This document shows, one piece after another, positions 53,077 to 61,929 of a stretch of 64,000 nucleotides of DNA. Each line of letters starts with the position of its first letter. Positions within the stretch are counted from its first letter, which is position 1. The position numbers were made by a program, and so were the translations under genes. The DNA comes from Flavobacteriia bacterium (GTDB lineage Bacteria > Bacteroidota > Bacteroidia > Flavobacteriales_D > Crocinitomicaceae). The stretch is taken from positions 86,044 to 150,043 of the forward strand of contig CANFHU010000006.1 of the NCBI GenBank assembly GCA_947446925.1, read 5' to 3'. A model generated the notes under the pieces. It searched no databases and was not told the origin of the DNA. It saw only the letters and a list, made by a program, of their open reading frames with translations.

Positions 53077-54734
53077 TGTTACATTCTTTATATATTCAAA
53101 ATTTTGCACTTATTGAGAAAGTAACCTTAGATTTTTCAAAGGGTTTTACAGTAATCACAGGTGAGACAGGTTCTGGCAAGTCAATTTTATTGGGAGCACT
53201 ACATCTTATTTTAGGAGATAGAGCAGATTATTCTGTGATTCGAAATAAAGAAGAGAAAACGGTTGTAGAAGCAGTGTTTAAAATTCTAAATTTTGATTTA
53301 GATGCTTTTTTTAGTCTGCACGAACTTGATTTCAATGAAGAAACCATTGTTCGTCGTGAAATTTCAGCACAAGGTAAGTCACGTGCTTTCATTAATGACA
53401 CTCCTGTACAGTTAAGTGTTTTGAAAGAATTAGCAGAAAAATTAATACATATTCATTCGCAGCACCATACCATCGATCTAAAAAACATGGATTTTCAAAT
53501 GGAGTTGTTAGATGTTCTAGGCGATACTATTTCCCTAAAAAATGAGTTTAACATTCTATTTACTGCCTATAAAACAACCCGGCTTCAATTAAATCAAAAA
53601 GAAGAAACCTTAAAAAATGCATTATTAAATGCTGACTATGTAAAGTTTCAATTGGACGAATTGGAGAAGTTGGAATTAATGACTACAAATTTTCAAGAAA
53701 TTGAAAATGAATTAAAAGCAATTGAAAATAGTGAAGATATAAAAGTTGGATTTTCCGTTCTAGTAGAACAATTAACGGATGAAGGTGGTGCAAGTAATGC
53801 TTTAAATCAATTAATTCAAGTAAAAACAAAGTTAGATAAATTAGCAGGTATTTATCCTCAGTTGGATGTATTGACACAAAGATTTAAGGAGACTTATTTG
53901 GAATTCTTAGATATTGGTAATGAGGCAATTTCGAATTTAGACGATTTAGAAGTAAATCCAGCGCAAAAAGAATTGCTTACGGGTAAAATTGATTTGTTTA
54001 ATTCAGTGTTAAGAAAGCATAATGCATTAAATCAAGAGGAATTAATAGAAATTTATTCCAGTTTATCTACAACACAACTTTCTGTGGAAGAACTTGAACT
54101 TGAAATTACGCATATAAAAAATACGTTAAAATTACTGGAAGTAGAATTAACTCAAAAAGCAGAAGTGTTACATGTGTCACGTGTAGGTAAAGCTTTAGAT
54201 ATTCAAAATCAATTGATTGATTTGTTGATGGATTTAAAATTACCTCATACTCAAATTGTTTTTGATTTTGTTAAAACAGATAAATTTTCTGTGAATGGAT
54301 TTACAGATATGAAGTTGTTATTTTCTCCAAATAAAGGAATGATTCCTTTGCCAATCGAAAGAGCAGCAAGTGGAGGTGAATTGTCTCGCGTTATGTTGGC
54401 ATTTCAGTACCTTATTTCTGCAAAAAAACAACTGCCAACTTTAATTTTTGATGAAATTGATACGGGTGTTTCTGGGGAAGTTGCTCAGAAAATAGGGAAT
54501 ATTCTACATAAGATGGGAGATTATATGCAGATTTTCGCAATTACGCATCTTCCTCAGGTAGCAGGGAAAGGACAAAATCATTTGAAAGTTACCAAATCCC
54601 ATGAAACGGAAATTACGACGACCGAAGTGTTAAAATTGTCTAAACAAGAACGAATAGAGGAAATTGCAAGGTTAATGAGTGGAGATAATATAAATAAAGC
54701 GGCATTAGAAAACGCAAAAGCATTAATGAATTAA
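53076..54734 (+). CDS. recN: DNA repair protein RecN
   Basis: RecN is an SMC-like ATPase that helps in double-strand-break repair. It has 552 residues. Walker A is GETGSGKS at 29-36; a coiled coil lies at about 145-380; the ABC signature is AASGGELSRVMLA and Walker B is LIFDEIDTGVSG (about 455-470), followed by the D-loop. The His loop (AITHLPQVAGKG) is also present. The start overlaps the stop of DUF4835 and the stop is 1 nt before the DUF423 start. Confidence 0.95.
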   Translation: MLHSLYIQNFALIEKVTLDFSKGFTVITGETGSGKSILLGALHLILGDRADYSVIRNKEEKTVVEAVFKILNFDLDAFFSLHELDFNEETIVRREISAQGKSRAFINDTPVQLSVLKELAEKLIHIHSQHHTIDLKNMDFQMELLDVLGDTISLKNEFNILFTAYKTTRLQLNQKEETLKNALLNADYVKFQLDELEKLELMTTNFQEIENELKAIENSEDIKVGFSVLVEQLTDEGGASNALNQLIQVKTKLDKLAGIYPQLDVLTQRFKETYLEFLDIGNEAISNLDDLEVNPAQKELLTGKIDLFNSVLRKHNALNQEELIEIYSSLSTTQLSVEELELEITHIKNTLKLLEVELTQKAEVLHVSRVGKALDIQNQLIDLLMDLKLPHTQIVFDFVKTDKFSVNGFTDMKLLFSPNKGMIPLPIERAASGGELSRVMLAFQYLISAKKQLPTLIFDEIDTGVSGEVAQKIGNILHKMGDYMQIFAITHLPQVAGKGQNHLKVTKSHETEITTTEVLKLSKQERIEEIARLMSGDNINKAALENAKALMN

Positions 54735-54735
54735 T

Positions 54736-55137
54736 ATGAATGTTTTAGATAAAAGAATCTTAATAACTGCAACGTTATTTATTCTCTTGGGAATTATTTT
54801 TGGAGCACTAGGTGCTCATGCATTAGAAAAAGTACTGTCAGTTAATCAGTTAGCCTCTTATGAAGTTGGTGTAAAGTATCAAATTTACCATGGAATTGCC
54901 TTATTAGCATTAGTTGCATTAACGCACAAACTGAGTTTTGTACTTAAAATTATTTACCGATTTTTAGTAATCGGTGTGATCATTTTTTCGGGATCAATTT
55001 ATGCTTTGGTTTTTCAGAATTTAATTGGAGTTAAACTTGGTATGATATTCGGACCATTAACTCCAATCGGCGGTTTGTTAATGATTATTGGTTGGTTACT
55101 TTTTTTGATTAAATTACTAAAATCTAACTGCGATTAA
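54736..55137 (+). CDS. DUF423 family membrane protein (YgdD-like)
   Basis: The 133-residue protein has four predicted membrane helices. The family pattern GALGAHALEK is at about 23-32, then KYQIYHGIALLAL, FSGSIYALV and GPLTPIGGLLMIIGW. The function of DUF423 is unknown. It starts one base after recN and its stop codon directly precedes the MBL gene start. Confidence 0.92.
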   Translation: MNVLDKRILITATLFILLGIIFGALGAHALEKVLSVNQLASYEVGVKYQIYHGIALLALVALTHKLSFVLKIIYRFLVIGVIIFSGSIYALVFQNLIGVKLGMIFGPLTPIGGLLMIIGWLLFLIKLLKSNCD

Positions 55138-55914
55138 ATGGAAAACACATTAAATATTACAGTTTTAGGATCAGGAACATCTCAAGGAGTTCCAGTAATT
55201 GCGTGTAATTGTAAGGTGTGTACTTCTAATAATTCAAAAGATAAACGTTTAAGATGTTCTATCTTAATTTCTTACAATAAGGAAAATTATGTAATTGATG
55301 CAGGTCCTGATTTTCGTTATCAAATGTTGCGTGAAAATGTTCAGACTTTACGTGCGGTTTTGTTTACACATGAACATAAAGATCATGTTAGTGGATTGGA
55401 CGATGTCCGTGCCTTTAATTTCAAAGAAGAACGGGACATGGAAGTATATTGTTCTGAAAGGGTGGAGAAGGCATTAAAACGCGAATTTCATTATGTATTT
55501 GATGAGGATAAATATCCTGGTGTGCCATTAATTAAATTACATACAATTGATAAGGATAAATTTATCTTACCAGGTGATTTAGAAGTGCAACCAATAGAGG
55601 TTATGCATTATAAAATGCCCGTCAATGCTTTTAGAATACATGATTTTGCATACATAACGGATGCTAAAACAATAAGTGATGCCGAAAAAGCTAAATTGAA
55701 AGGAGTAAAAATATTAATTGTTAATGCGTTACGTATTCAAGAACACATTTCACATTTCAATTTGGAGGAAGCATTGCAATTAATTGATGAAGTAAAACCA
55801 GAAAAAGCTTATTTAACACATATTTCACATTTGTTTGGTACCCATGAGGAAATTCAAACTTTATGCCCTCCAAATGTTTATCCAGCTTTTGATGGACTTA
55901 AAATAACGTTATAA
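55138..55914 (+). CDS. MBL-fold metallo-hydrolase
   Basis: This 258-residue protein has a complete metallo-beta-lactamase site: GSGTSQGVPVIACNCKVC at the start, the THEHKDHVSGLDD motif (His-x-His-x-Asp-His, at about 79-91), His in VMHYKMPV, Asp in YITDAKT, and LTHISH near the C-terminus. This pattern resembles the PhnP / cyclic-phosphodiesterase-like branch; the substrate is unknown. The Cys pair near the N-terminus (CNCKVC) may be a structural metal site, as in that branch. Confidence 0.9.
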   Translation: MENTLNITVLGSGTSQGVPVIACNCKVCTSNNSKDKRLRCSILISYNKENYVIDAGPDFRYQMLRENVQTLRAVLFTHEHKDHVSGLDDVRAFNFKEERDMEVYCSERVEKALKREFHYVFDEDKYPGVPLIKLHTIDKDKFILPGDLEVQPIEVMHYKMPVNAFRIHDFAYITDAKTISDAEKAKLKGVKILIVNALRIQEHISHFNLEEALQLIDEVKPEKAYLTHISHLFGTHEEIQTLCPPNVYPAFDGLKITL

Positions 55915-55929
55915 GACGTTTTTTCTTTC

Positions 55930-55937
55930 TATATTTG
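55930..55937 (+). promoter_or_regulatory. -7 promoter element of fabI
   Basis: TATATTTG, 18 nt before the fabI ATG. Confidence 0.55.
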
Positions 55938-55955
55938 TAACCAAAGCAAAATAAA

Positions 55956-56768
55956 ATGGCAAATAATTTATTAAAAGGTAAAAGAGGTATCATTTTCGGA
56001 GCATTGAACGAACAATCAATTGCTTGGAAAGTTGCTGAAAGAGCACACGAAGAAGGAGCTCAATTCGTATTGACAAACGCACCTATCGCTATGCGTATGG
56101 GGGAAATTAATAATTTGGCAGAAAAAACTGGCGCAACTGTTATTCCAGCAGACGCAACTAGTGTGGAAGATTTAGAAAATTTATTTGTGCAAGCGCAAGA
56201 GATATTGGGTGGTAAAATAGATTTCGTACTTCACTCTATTGGTATGTCGCCAAATGTTCGTAAAGGAAAGCATTATACTGAAAATGATTATAAATTCTAT
56301 AATCAAACGATGGATGTTTCTGCGATATCATTACATAAAACATTAGCTACAGCACATAAATTAGATGCGTTGAACGAATGGGGTTCTGTTGTTGCATTGA
56401 CTTATATTGCTGCACAACGTATTTTCCCGGATTACAATGACATGGCGGATGCTAAATCTTTATTAGAGTCTATTACGCGTTCGTTTGGTTACCATTATGG
56501 TATCAAGAAAAAAGTACGTGTAAACACAATTTCTCAGTCTCCAACAATGACAACTGCAGGTCAAGGAATTAAAGGATTCTATGAATTTATTAACTTCTCA
56601 GAACAAATGTCTCCACTAGGTAACGCTTCTGCTTTAGCTTGTGCTGATTACTGTGTATCTATGTTCTCGGATCTTACGCGTTACGTAACAATGCAAAACC
56701 TATTCCACGATGGAGGTTTCTCTAATACGGGAGTAACTCAACAAGTAATTGAAAAATTCGGAGAATAA
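55956..56768 (+). CDS. fabI: Enoyl-[acyl-carrier-protein] reductase (NADH)
   Basis: FabI reduces enoyl-ACP in the last step of each fatty-acid elongation round. It has 270 residues. Motifs are GKRGIIFGALNEQSIAW (nucleotide-binding), VLHSIGMSPN, the Tyr-x6-Lys catalytic arrangement in DYNDMADAKSLLE (about 158-170), and SPTMTTAGQGIKGF. It has its own promoter and is followed by a terminator. Confidence 0.95.
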   Translation: MANNLLKGKRGIIFGALNEQSIAWKVAERAHEEGAQFVLTNAPIAMRMGEINNLAEKTGATVIPADATSVEDLENLFVQAQEILGGKIDFVLHSIGMSPNVRKGKHYTENDYKFYNQTMDVSAISLHKTLATAHKLDALNEWGSVVALTYIAAQRIFPDYNDMADAKSLLESITRSFGYHYGIKKKVRVNTISQSPTMTTAGQGIKGFYEFINFSEQMSPLGNASALACADYCVSMFSDLTRYVTMQNLFHDGGFSNTGVTQQVIEKFGE

Positions 56769-56796
56769 GAGTTTAACTTCTTTCAAAATCTTAATT

Positions 56797-56828
56797 AAGG
56801 TGTTCAATTTTTTGGACACCTTTTTTTA
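56797..56828 (+). terminator. Rho-independent terminator after fabI
   Basis: AAGGTGTTCA pairs with TGGACACCTT (one G-U pair), with a T run after it. Confidence 0.85.
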
Positions 56829-56863
56829 TGAATTAAAGTTTCTGAAGTTTTGGTAAATGACTT

Positions 56864-58699
56864 TTAAAGAGTTTTTTCAAAGTGGAAAGACTGTTTGTAT
56901 TCTTTGTCACCGTAACGCGCTAATAACGCTTGTAAAGTGGATTGAACTCCAATGTAATTGTTTTTAATGCCATATCTTATCCATGCTACTTGGATGTTTT
57001 TATTAGGATGCGTAGTTAAGTGAAACTGGCTATCTAGTTGGGTAAGTTTTTTTGCGTCCGTTCTATTAGGTAACAAGGATATAAATGTTAACCAGTCAAA
57101 TGGAGTAAATCGATTAAATGTCACTTTCGTTTTACGTAATCGAAAGAATCGTTTATTACTTAAAAAGGATTTAACAAAAATATGAATTTGAAGATGTCTT
57201 TTAGAACTTATTTTATAGTTGAAAGAAGGGATTTTTTTGCCGTACAACCAAGTTTTTAAAGGGAATCGTATAACTTCTTCTTGAATCAATAAATGATTTA
57301 ATTCTCGCTCAAAGTCTGCAAGTGAATGTATTTGATTTTCTAGTAAATATTTTCGAACAAACTTATCTAATTTGTTTGTTCCTAGACTAGTTTCTAAAGA
57401 TTTCATAAGTAAATAACCTTTCAGTTGTTTGAACGCTATTTCTTTCGTTGGAATACCTCTTTTTCCATTACAATTCTTTGTATATACATTGAGTGGGAGG
57501 TATGGAGTTACAAAGTCCTCCGCTTGAGATAATAAACAAGTGTTTATAAATAGTTTAGAGGCTAATTCAGCCTGTTCTTTACCGTGATTTATTAATACAA
57601 ATCGATTAAGGTAGTAATTACTTATTCCTGTTTCTAATGCAATGTTATTTTTACAAGTAGTAGAGAAAAATGTGCTTGGCCAATGGGTTAATAAAAATTT
57701 TTCAAGGTCGTAAGAAGAATTTTGATATTTAGAAAATAAACTTGGGTGAATAAAGTAACTGCATGGGTAGGTATAGGTATGTAAAGAGGAAGAGTCGGGT
57801 AAGATTATAATATTAGTTGTTGACCAAGGGGATTTGCCATATGTTTTCTCAATGTTATTAAGTAGTAATGGAAGTGTTTTTGTTTCTTTTAAAATGGATT
57901 TATTGATTTTGGAGATGAAATAAACACCTGATTTTTCAGATAGTTTTTTATGTTTAAAATTACCAATGGTCAATCCAATGTCATATAGGGAAACAGGTGT
58001 ATTACTTGAAAAATGATAGATGCTGCTATCGTTTTGTTTTGTTGGATTGATTGTTCCCATGAGAGGCAATAGTCCTTTAGGGACGCGGATAGTTGCGGAA
58101 TAGTTTATTTTACGGTATCCTATATCCTGTGTTGGTATCCAATTTCGAATAAATTGTTCTCCTGGTAATGTGTAAACAAAGTCAGGTTTTTTTATTGTTT
58201 CAACCAAAGAATCCTTTTGGGTGGAGTCTTGTTTGGATAAAGTTGCTGGTTTTGTTTTATTCCAATGTAAACTTGTGGTTTGATCCGTAGTTTGATAATA
58301 GATATTGATATAGCGAGTTTTAGGTGTTATTAACACACTTAAGGGCGCACCATTCACAGAATCTTCAATACCAATAATATAACTCGTGTTTTTTTCTTTT
58401 CCCTTTAACCCAATAGTTACCTTTTGAATCTGTAAACCTTTAATATCAAAAACAGCAGTATCTGCATGGTTATTTTCTATTTCATGTCGAGCAATACCAT
58501 AAATCGATTTATTGTCAAAATTAACATCCAAGTCTAGGTGCAAGTGTTTTGTACTTACTCTATAAATGTTTGCATAACTATTGTCTTCTCCTGCTTCAAT
58601 CGAAGTTAATGCGCCTATTTTTGTTGGTACTTCAGAATCACTACAAGCGATTAAAAACAAGTATAATCCAATAATTAAACGATTTGCTCTAAACTTCAT
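56864..58699 (-). CDS. Lipoprotein with M1-aminopeptidase (LTA4H-type) fold, catalytic site lost
   Basis: This protein of 611 residues looks like a complete leukotriene-A4-hydrolase/M1-type aminopeptidase. A lipobox (LIAC, Cys19) is followed by the N-terminal sheet domain (about 45-245: HLDLDVNFDNKSIYGIARHEI, IPTQDIGYRKINYSATIRVPK, LYDIGLTIGNF). The catalytic region follows (about 255-445), then a C-terminal helical domain ending IQVAWIRYGIKNN and QALLARYGDKEY. The active-site motifs are replaced: the GGMEN exopeptidase loop corresponds to HTYTY (307-311), and the HEXXH helix to LTHWPSTFF (about 337-345), which lacks the Glu and second His. The reading frame is long and intact, so it is a pseudoenzyme rather than a pseudogene. 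The gene is monocistronic; the upstream 139 nt hold no gene. Confidence 0.85.
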   Translation of the reverse strand: MKFRANRLIIGLYLFLIACSDSEVPTKIGALTSIEAGEDNSYANIYRVSTKHLHLDLDVNFDNKSIYGIARHEIENNHADTAVFDIKGLQIQKVTIGLKGKEKNTSYIIGIEDSVNGAPLSVLITPKTRYINIYYQTTDQTTSLHWNKTKPATLSKQDSTQKDSLVETIKKPDFVYTLPGEQFIRNWIPTQDIGYRKINYSATIRVPKGLLPLMGTINPTKQNDSSIYHFSSNTPVSLYDIGLTIGNFKHKKLSEKSGVYFISKINKSILKETKTLPLLLNNIEKTYGKSPWSTTNIIILPDSSSLHTYTYPCSYFIHPSLFSKYQNSSYDLEKFLLTHWPSTFFSTTCKNNIALETGISNYYLNRFVLINHGKEQAELASKLFINTCLLSQAEDFVTPYLPLNVYTKNCNGKRGIPTKEIAFKQLKGYLLMKSLETSLGTNKLDKFVRKYLLENQIHSLADFERELNHLLIQEEVIRFPLKTWLYGKKIPSFNYKISSKRHLQIHIFVKSFLSNKRFFRLRKTKVTFNRFTPFDWLTFISLLPNRTDAKKLTQLDSQFHLTTHPNKNIQVAWIRYGIKNNYIGVQSTLQALLARYGDKEYKQSFHFEKTL

Positions 58700-58838
58700 T
58701 TTTACACTATTTATTTAGTTTAAATTAATTTTTTAATTATATAAATATATTTTTATTTTATTAATTATCAAATTTTTAAACGTAATTAGTTGAATTGATT
58801 ATTTAATATTTTATAAATATTAAATTAACTTAAAAGTG

Positions 58839-59600
58839 TTACTCTGTATCTGTTTCTTGTTGTTCGTTTTCGCTATCTTGTTTAGAGCACAGGTGTTTAA
58901 TAACTTCAGCTGCTCCATGTAAGCCAAAAAGTGCTGGCATGTAACTAACTGTTCCATAAAATGAACGTTTGTAATTCAAGCCATTGGTCATTTTTAAGGA
59001 TTCTTTTATTTGTACTTCTGAAGAGAATACTGCTTTAACACGTTTAAAGTTAATGCCTTCACGTCGTAAGCGTTTTTTTATGTATCGCCCAAGTTTACAA
59101 TTGTTTGCGTTTTCGAGTTTAGCAACTTTAACTTTAGAAGCATCTATTTTCCCTCCAGCGCCTAGATGAGATATGATTTTTACTTTTAAACGAAGGCATG
59201 CTTTAATCCATTCTATTTTTGGTGTGACTGAATCGATGCAATCCATTACATAGTCTGGTTTGTATTCCTCAAGAATAGTCCAAACGCGTTCCGGTAAAAC
59301 AAATTCTTCAATGATGTTGATTCGAATTGCTGGGTTTATGTCTTTTATTCGTTCAGCTAATACAACTGCTTTATTTCTATCAATAGTTGAATCAAGTGCA
59401 GTTAACTGTCTGTTTTTATTTGTTGTATCAAAAACGTCTCCATCTATAATTGTCATGGTTCCAACTCCAGATCGTGCGATAAATTCACCTGCAAAAGAGC
59501 CTATACCACCTAGTCCTACAATAAGTACATGTGCATTTTTTAGCTGTTTTATCTTATCTTCTCCCAAGATAAGTTCGGTTCTTTCTAGCCAATTTCCCAT
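58839..59600 (-). CDS. tcdA: tRNA threonylcarbamoyladenosine dehydratase
   Basis: TcdA (CsdL, a HesA/MoeB/ThiF-type E1-like enzyme) uses ATP to form the cyclic version of t6A at tRNA position 37. It has 253 residues. The nucleotide-binding GLGGIGS lies at 29-35, followed by IIDGDVFDTTNKNRQ (about 51-65) with the Arg and Asn conserved in the family, and YVMDCIDSVTPK (about 115). Catalytic Cys is not required in this branch. The basic KLGRYIKKRLRREG is in the family's C-terminal half. The start overlaps the TatD gene by 16 nt. Confidence 0.92.
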   Translation of the reverse strand: MGNWLERTELILGEDKIKQLKNAHVLIVGLGGIGSFAGEFIARSGVGTMTIIDGDVFDTTNKNRQLTALDSTIDRNKAVVLAERIKDINPAIRINIIEEFVLPERVWTILEEYKPDYVMDCIDSVTPKIEWIKACLRLKVKIISHLGAGGKIDASKVKVAKLENANNCKLGRYIKKRLRREGINFKRVKAVFSSEVQIKESLKMTNGLNYKRSFYGTVSYMPALFGLHGAAEVIKHLCSKQDSENEQQETDTE

Positions 59601-60220
59601 TTTTTAAAAGTGTTTATTGTGTTAAAATACAACTGATCTTCTAGTGTTTGCAAAGATATGTTTTTTATTGAAGCTATTTTTTCATAGACATCCAAGATCT
59701 TATAATTTGTGTCATTATCAGTTTCTAAAAACAATCTTTCTAAAGGGATTTTTTTAACGTATTCTTGTAATTTTTCATCCCAAATTACCGCTGTTCCAAT
59801 ACTGATGAAGGTGCCTGAATCTATTACGGAATTGAGTAAATTTGTTTTTCGGAATCCATGAAAAACCCAAGGTTGATTTGGATTGATTTCTTTCTTTACA
59901 TGTAGAATTTCATTCCAACCTTTAACGCAGTGAAGTATAACAGGAAGTTGATGTTTTTCAGAATCAAATATTTGTTTTTTAAATGTTTGAATTTGTTCAT
60001 TTAAATTAATAGTTGAATTTTTATCAATTCCAATTTCACCTATTGCTAAACAGTTTTTGTGTGCGTAAACTTGGTCTAAAAAAAGTGGGAATGCTGGGTC
60101 GTCTGGATAAGTTTTATTTACTATTCCAAATGAAAAATAGTTTTCGTTTTCTATTTTGTCACTTTGTAAGATTTCTTGTTTGTTGTTTTGATTAAAATGG
60201 GTGTGTATATTTATTAACAT
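59585..60220 (-). CDS. TatD-family metal-dependent hydrolase
   Basis: This 211-residue protein belongs to the TatD nuclease-like amidohydrolases but is shorter than the usual 255-265. The N-terminal metal motif is INIHTHFN (His-x-His), then LAIGEIGIDKN (Glu ligand), LPVILHCVKGWNE (His), WVFHGFR (His) and LFLETDND (Asp) provide the remaining ligands. The metal site thus looks complete and the protein may be active as a compact member. It is transcribed with tcdA, whose start it overlaps. Confidence 0.85.
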   Translation of the reverse strand: MLINIHTHFNQNNKQEILQSDKIENENYFSFGIVNKTYPDDPAFPLFLDQVYAHKNCLAIGEIGIDKNSTINLNEQIQTFKKQIFDSEKHQLPVILHCVKGWNEILHVKKEINPNQPWVFHGFRKTNLLNSVIDSGTFISIGTAVIWDEKLQEYVKKIPLERLFLETDNDTNYKILDVYEKIASIKNISLQTLEDQLYFNTINTFKKWEIG

Positions 60221-60279
60221 GAGAAGTTATTTATCAAAGGAAAGATGTTAATTAAAATTTATTTCCTACTTTCACGATT

Positions 60280-60287
60280 CAAATTTA
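60280..60287 (-). promoter_or_regulatory. Possible -7 promoter element of the tatD-tcdA unit
   Basis: Minus strand TAAATTTG lies about 60 nt upstream of the TatD ATG, and its + strand side is 11 nt before the POT transporter start. No -33 TTG is obvious. Confidence 0.35.
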
Positions 60288-60297
60288 TAATTTAATA

Positions 60298-61728
60298 ATG
60301 GATTCGAATAAAGATTTAATTACAAGAATTGAAGCACAGGGTACAATTTTTGGTCATCCTAAAGGTTTGTTTTTATTGTTTTTCACTGAAATGTGGGAGC
60401 GCTTTAGTTATTATGGAATGCGAGGTATCTTGATGCTTTACATGACAAAACTTTGGATTGAAAACGGTTTGAATATACCTAGTGCTGATGCTTCTTTAGT
60501 ATATGGTTTCTTTACAGGTTTTGTATATTTTACTCCTTTGTTTGGTGGGCTTATAGCAGATAGATTTTTGGGGCAACGATTAGCAATTACGATTGGTGGT
60601 ATTACCATGTTCGTAGGTCAATTGATTTTGTTTTTATTTAATACACATTTAGGGTTAGGAGTTGGTTTGTTTTTATTAGTAATCGGAAATGGATTTTTTA
60701 AACCTAATATTTCTACTATAGTAGGACAGTTATATAGAGAGGGGGATTCAAAGAAAGATGCTGCTTTCTCCATTTTCTACATGGGAATTAACCTAGGTGC
60801 TTTGTTAGCTCCGCTAGTTATTGGTACATTGGCGGAAGATACTTTTGCTGTTAGAAATACTGGAGGAGAAATTATTAGTTATGGTTTTAAATATGGTTTC
60901 TTAGTTGCTGCTATTGGTATGGGACTAGGTCAAATATTTTTTAATTTATTGGCTAAGAAATACTTATTAGAGATTGGCTTAAAACCTAAAAAAGTAACTA
61001 AAGAAGAGAAGCAAGAAGCGAAATTAGCCAAAGCTAATGAAGTGGTTGATCCACAGTTTAAAAAAATCGAAAGACAAAGATTGTGGGTTATATACATTTT
61101 AACGTTTTTCGTGATTTTCTTTTGGGCAGGTTTTGAACAAGCTGGTTCTTCCCTTACTTTGTATACAGATAAGTATATCAATCGTTATGTTGGTGGTTGG
61201 GAAATACCAACAACATTCTTTCAGTCTTTCAATCCGATATTAATAGTTTCTCTTGCTCCGATTTTTGCTTGGTTGTTTACTTCAAAGTTTGGATCAAAAA
61301 TTAGTACTCCTGTAAAAATGAGTTTGGGAATGATTTTATTAGGATTAGGTTTCTTATTTATGATTATGGCTACATTTGAAGTGAAAACTACTGGTACTGG
61401 TAATACAGAAGTGGTTACTCAAAAAGCTGCGTTAATCTGGTTGCTATTAACTTATTTCTTGCATACGATTGGAGAGTTGTGTCTTTCACCAGTAGGTTTA
61501 TCAATGATTACGAAACTTGCGCCGATTCGTCTAGCTTCCTTGATGATGGGTGTTTGGATGCTTTCCTCTTTTGTGGCTAATATTTTAGGAGGTTTCATCG
61601 CAAAGTATACAGAAGTATTAGGTGCTTATACAATCTTCATGTCTATTTCTGTTTTTGTAATTGCTTTAGGTTTGATTTTATTATTCTTATCACGTCGTTT
61701 ATCTAAAATGATGCATGGTATAGTATAA
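60298..61728 (+). CDS. POT-family (proton-dependent) oligopeptide transporter 1
   Basis: This MFS carrier of 476 residues takes up di- and tripeptides with protons. The signature TEMWERFSYYGMRGIL (about 30-45) includes the ExxER motif needed for proton coupling; FFTGFVYFTPLFGGLIADR is the second POT signature, and GNGFFKPNISTIVGQLY follows at about 130-147. Twelve or more membrane helices fill the rest, with a basic, hydrophilic loop at about 225-260. It is followed by a terminator and then a paralogue. Confidence 0.95.
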   Translation: MDSNKDLITRIEAQGTIFGHPKGLFLLFFTEMWERFSYYGMRGILMLYMTKLWIENGLNIPSADASLVYGFFTGFVYFTPLFGGLIADRFLGQRLAITIGGITMFVGQLILFLFNTHLGLGVGLFLLVIGNGFFKPNISTIVGQLYREGDSKKDAAFSIFYMGINLGALLAPLVIGTLAEDTFAVRNTGGEIISYGFKYGFLVAAIGMGLGQIFFNLLAKKYLLEIGLKPKKVTKEEKQEAKLAKANEVVDPQFKKIERQRLWVIYILTFFVIFFWAGFEQAGSSLTLYTDKYINRYVGGWEIPTTFFQSFNPILIVSLAPIFAWLFTSKFGSKISTPVKMSLGMILLGLGFLFMIMATFEVKTTGTGNTEVVTQKAALIWLLLTYFLHTIGELCLSPVGLSMITKLAPIRLASLMMGVWMLSSFVANILGGFIAKYTEVLGAYTIFMSISVFVIALGLILLFLSRRLSKMMHGIV

Positions 61729-61749
61729 TTTTACCTTTTATAATTTTCT

Positions 61750-61775
61750 GGGCTGTATTCGTACAGCCCTTTTTT
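61750..61775 (+). terminator. Rho-independent terminator between the two POT genes
   Basis: GGGCTGTA, loop TTCG, TACAGCCC, then a T run. A UUCG tetraloop makes this very stable. Confidence 0.92.
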
Positions 61776-61792
61776 ATTCCGTGTAGTTTTTG

Positions 61793-61924
61793 AATCTATC
61801 AATTTCTAAATCTCTTATTCAATTTAACAATTTGTAATCTTCCAATCTGCAATCTATCAATCTGCAATCTATCAATCTATCATTCTGAAATCTGCCAATT
61901 TGTAATCTTCTAATCTATAATCCT
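61793..61924. repeat. AATCTNN(N) heptamer-octamer tract upstream of the second POT gene
   Basis: About 16 consecutive units start with AAT(C/T)T or a close variant and are 7-8 nt long, for example AATCTGC, AATCTATC, AATCTGC, AATCTATC, AATCTATC, then ATTCTGA and AATCTGCC. The + strand is nearly free of G. The tract ends a few bases before the ATG at 61930, so it forms the leader of the second POT gene. Its style resembles the tract at 2157-2190. Confidence 0.7.
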
Positions 61925-61929
61925 AAAAA

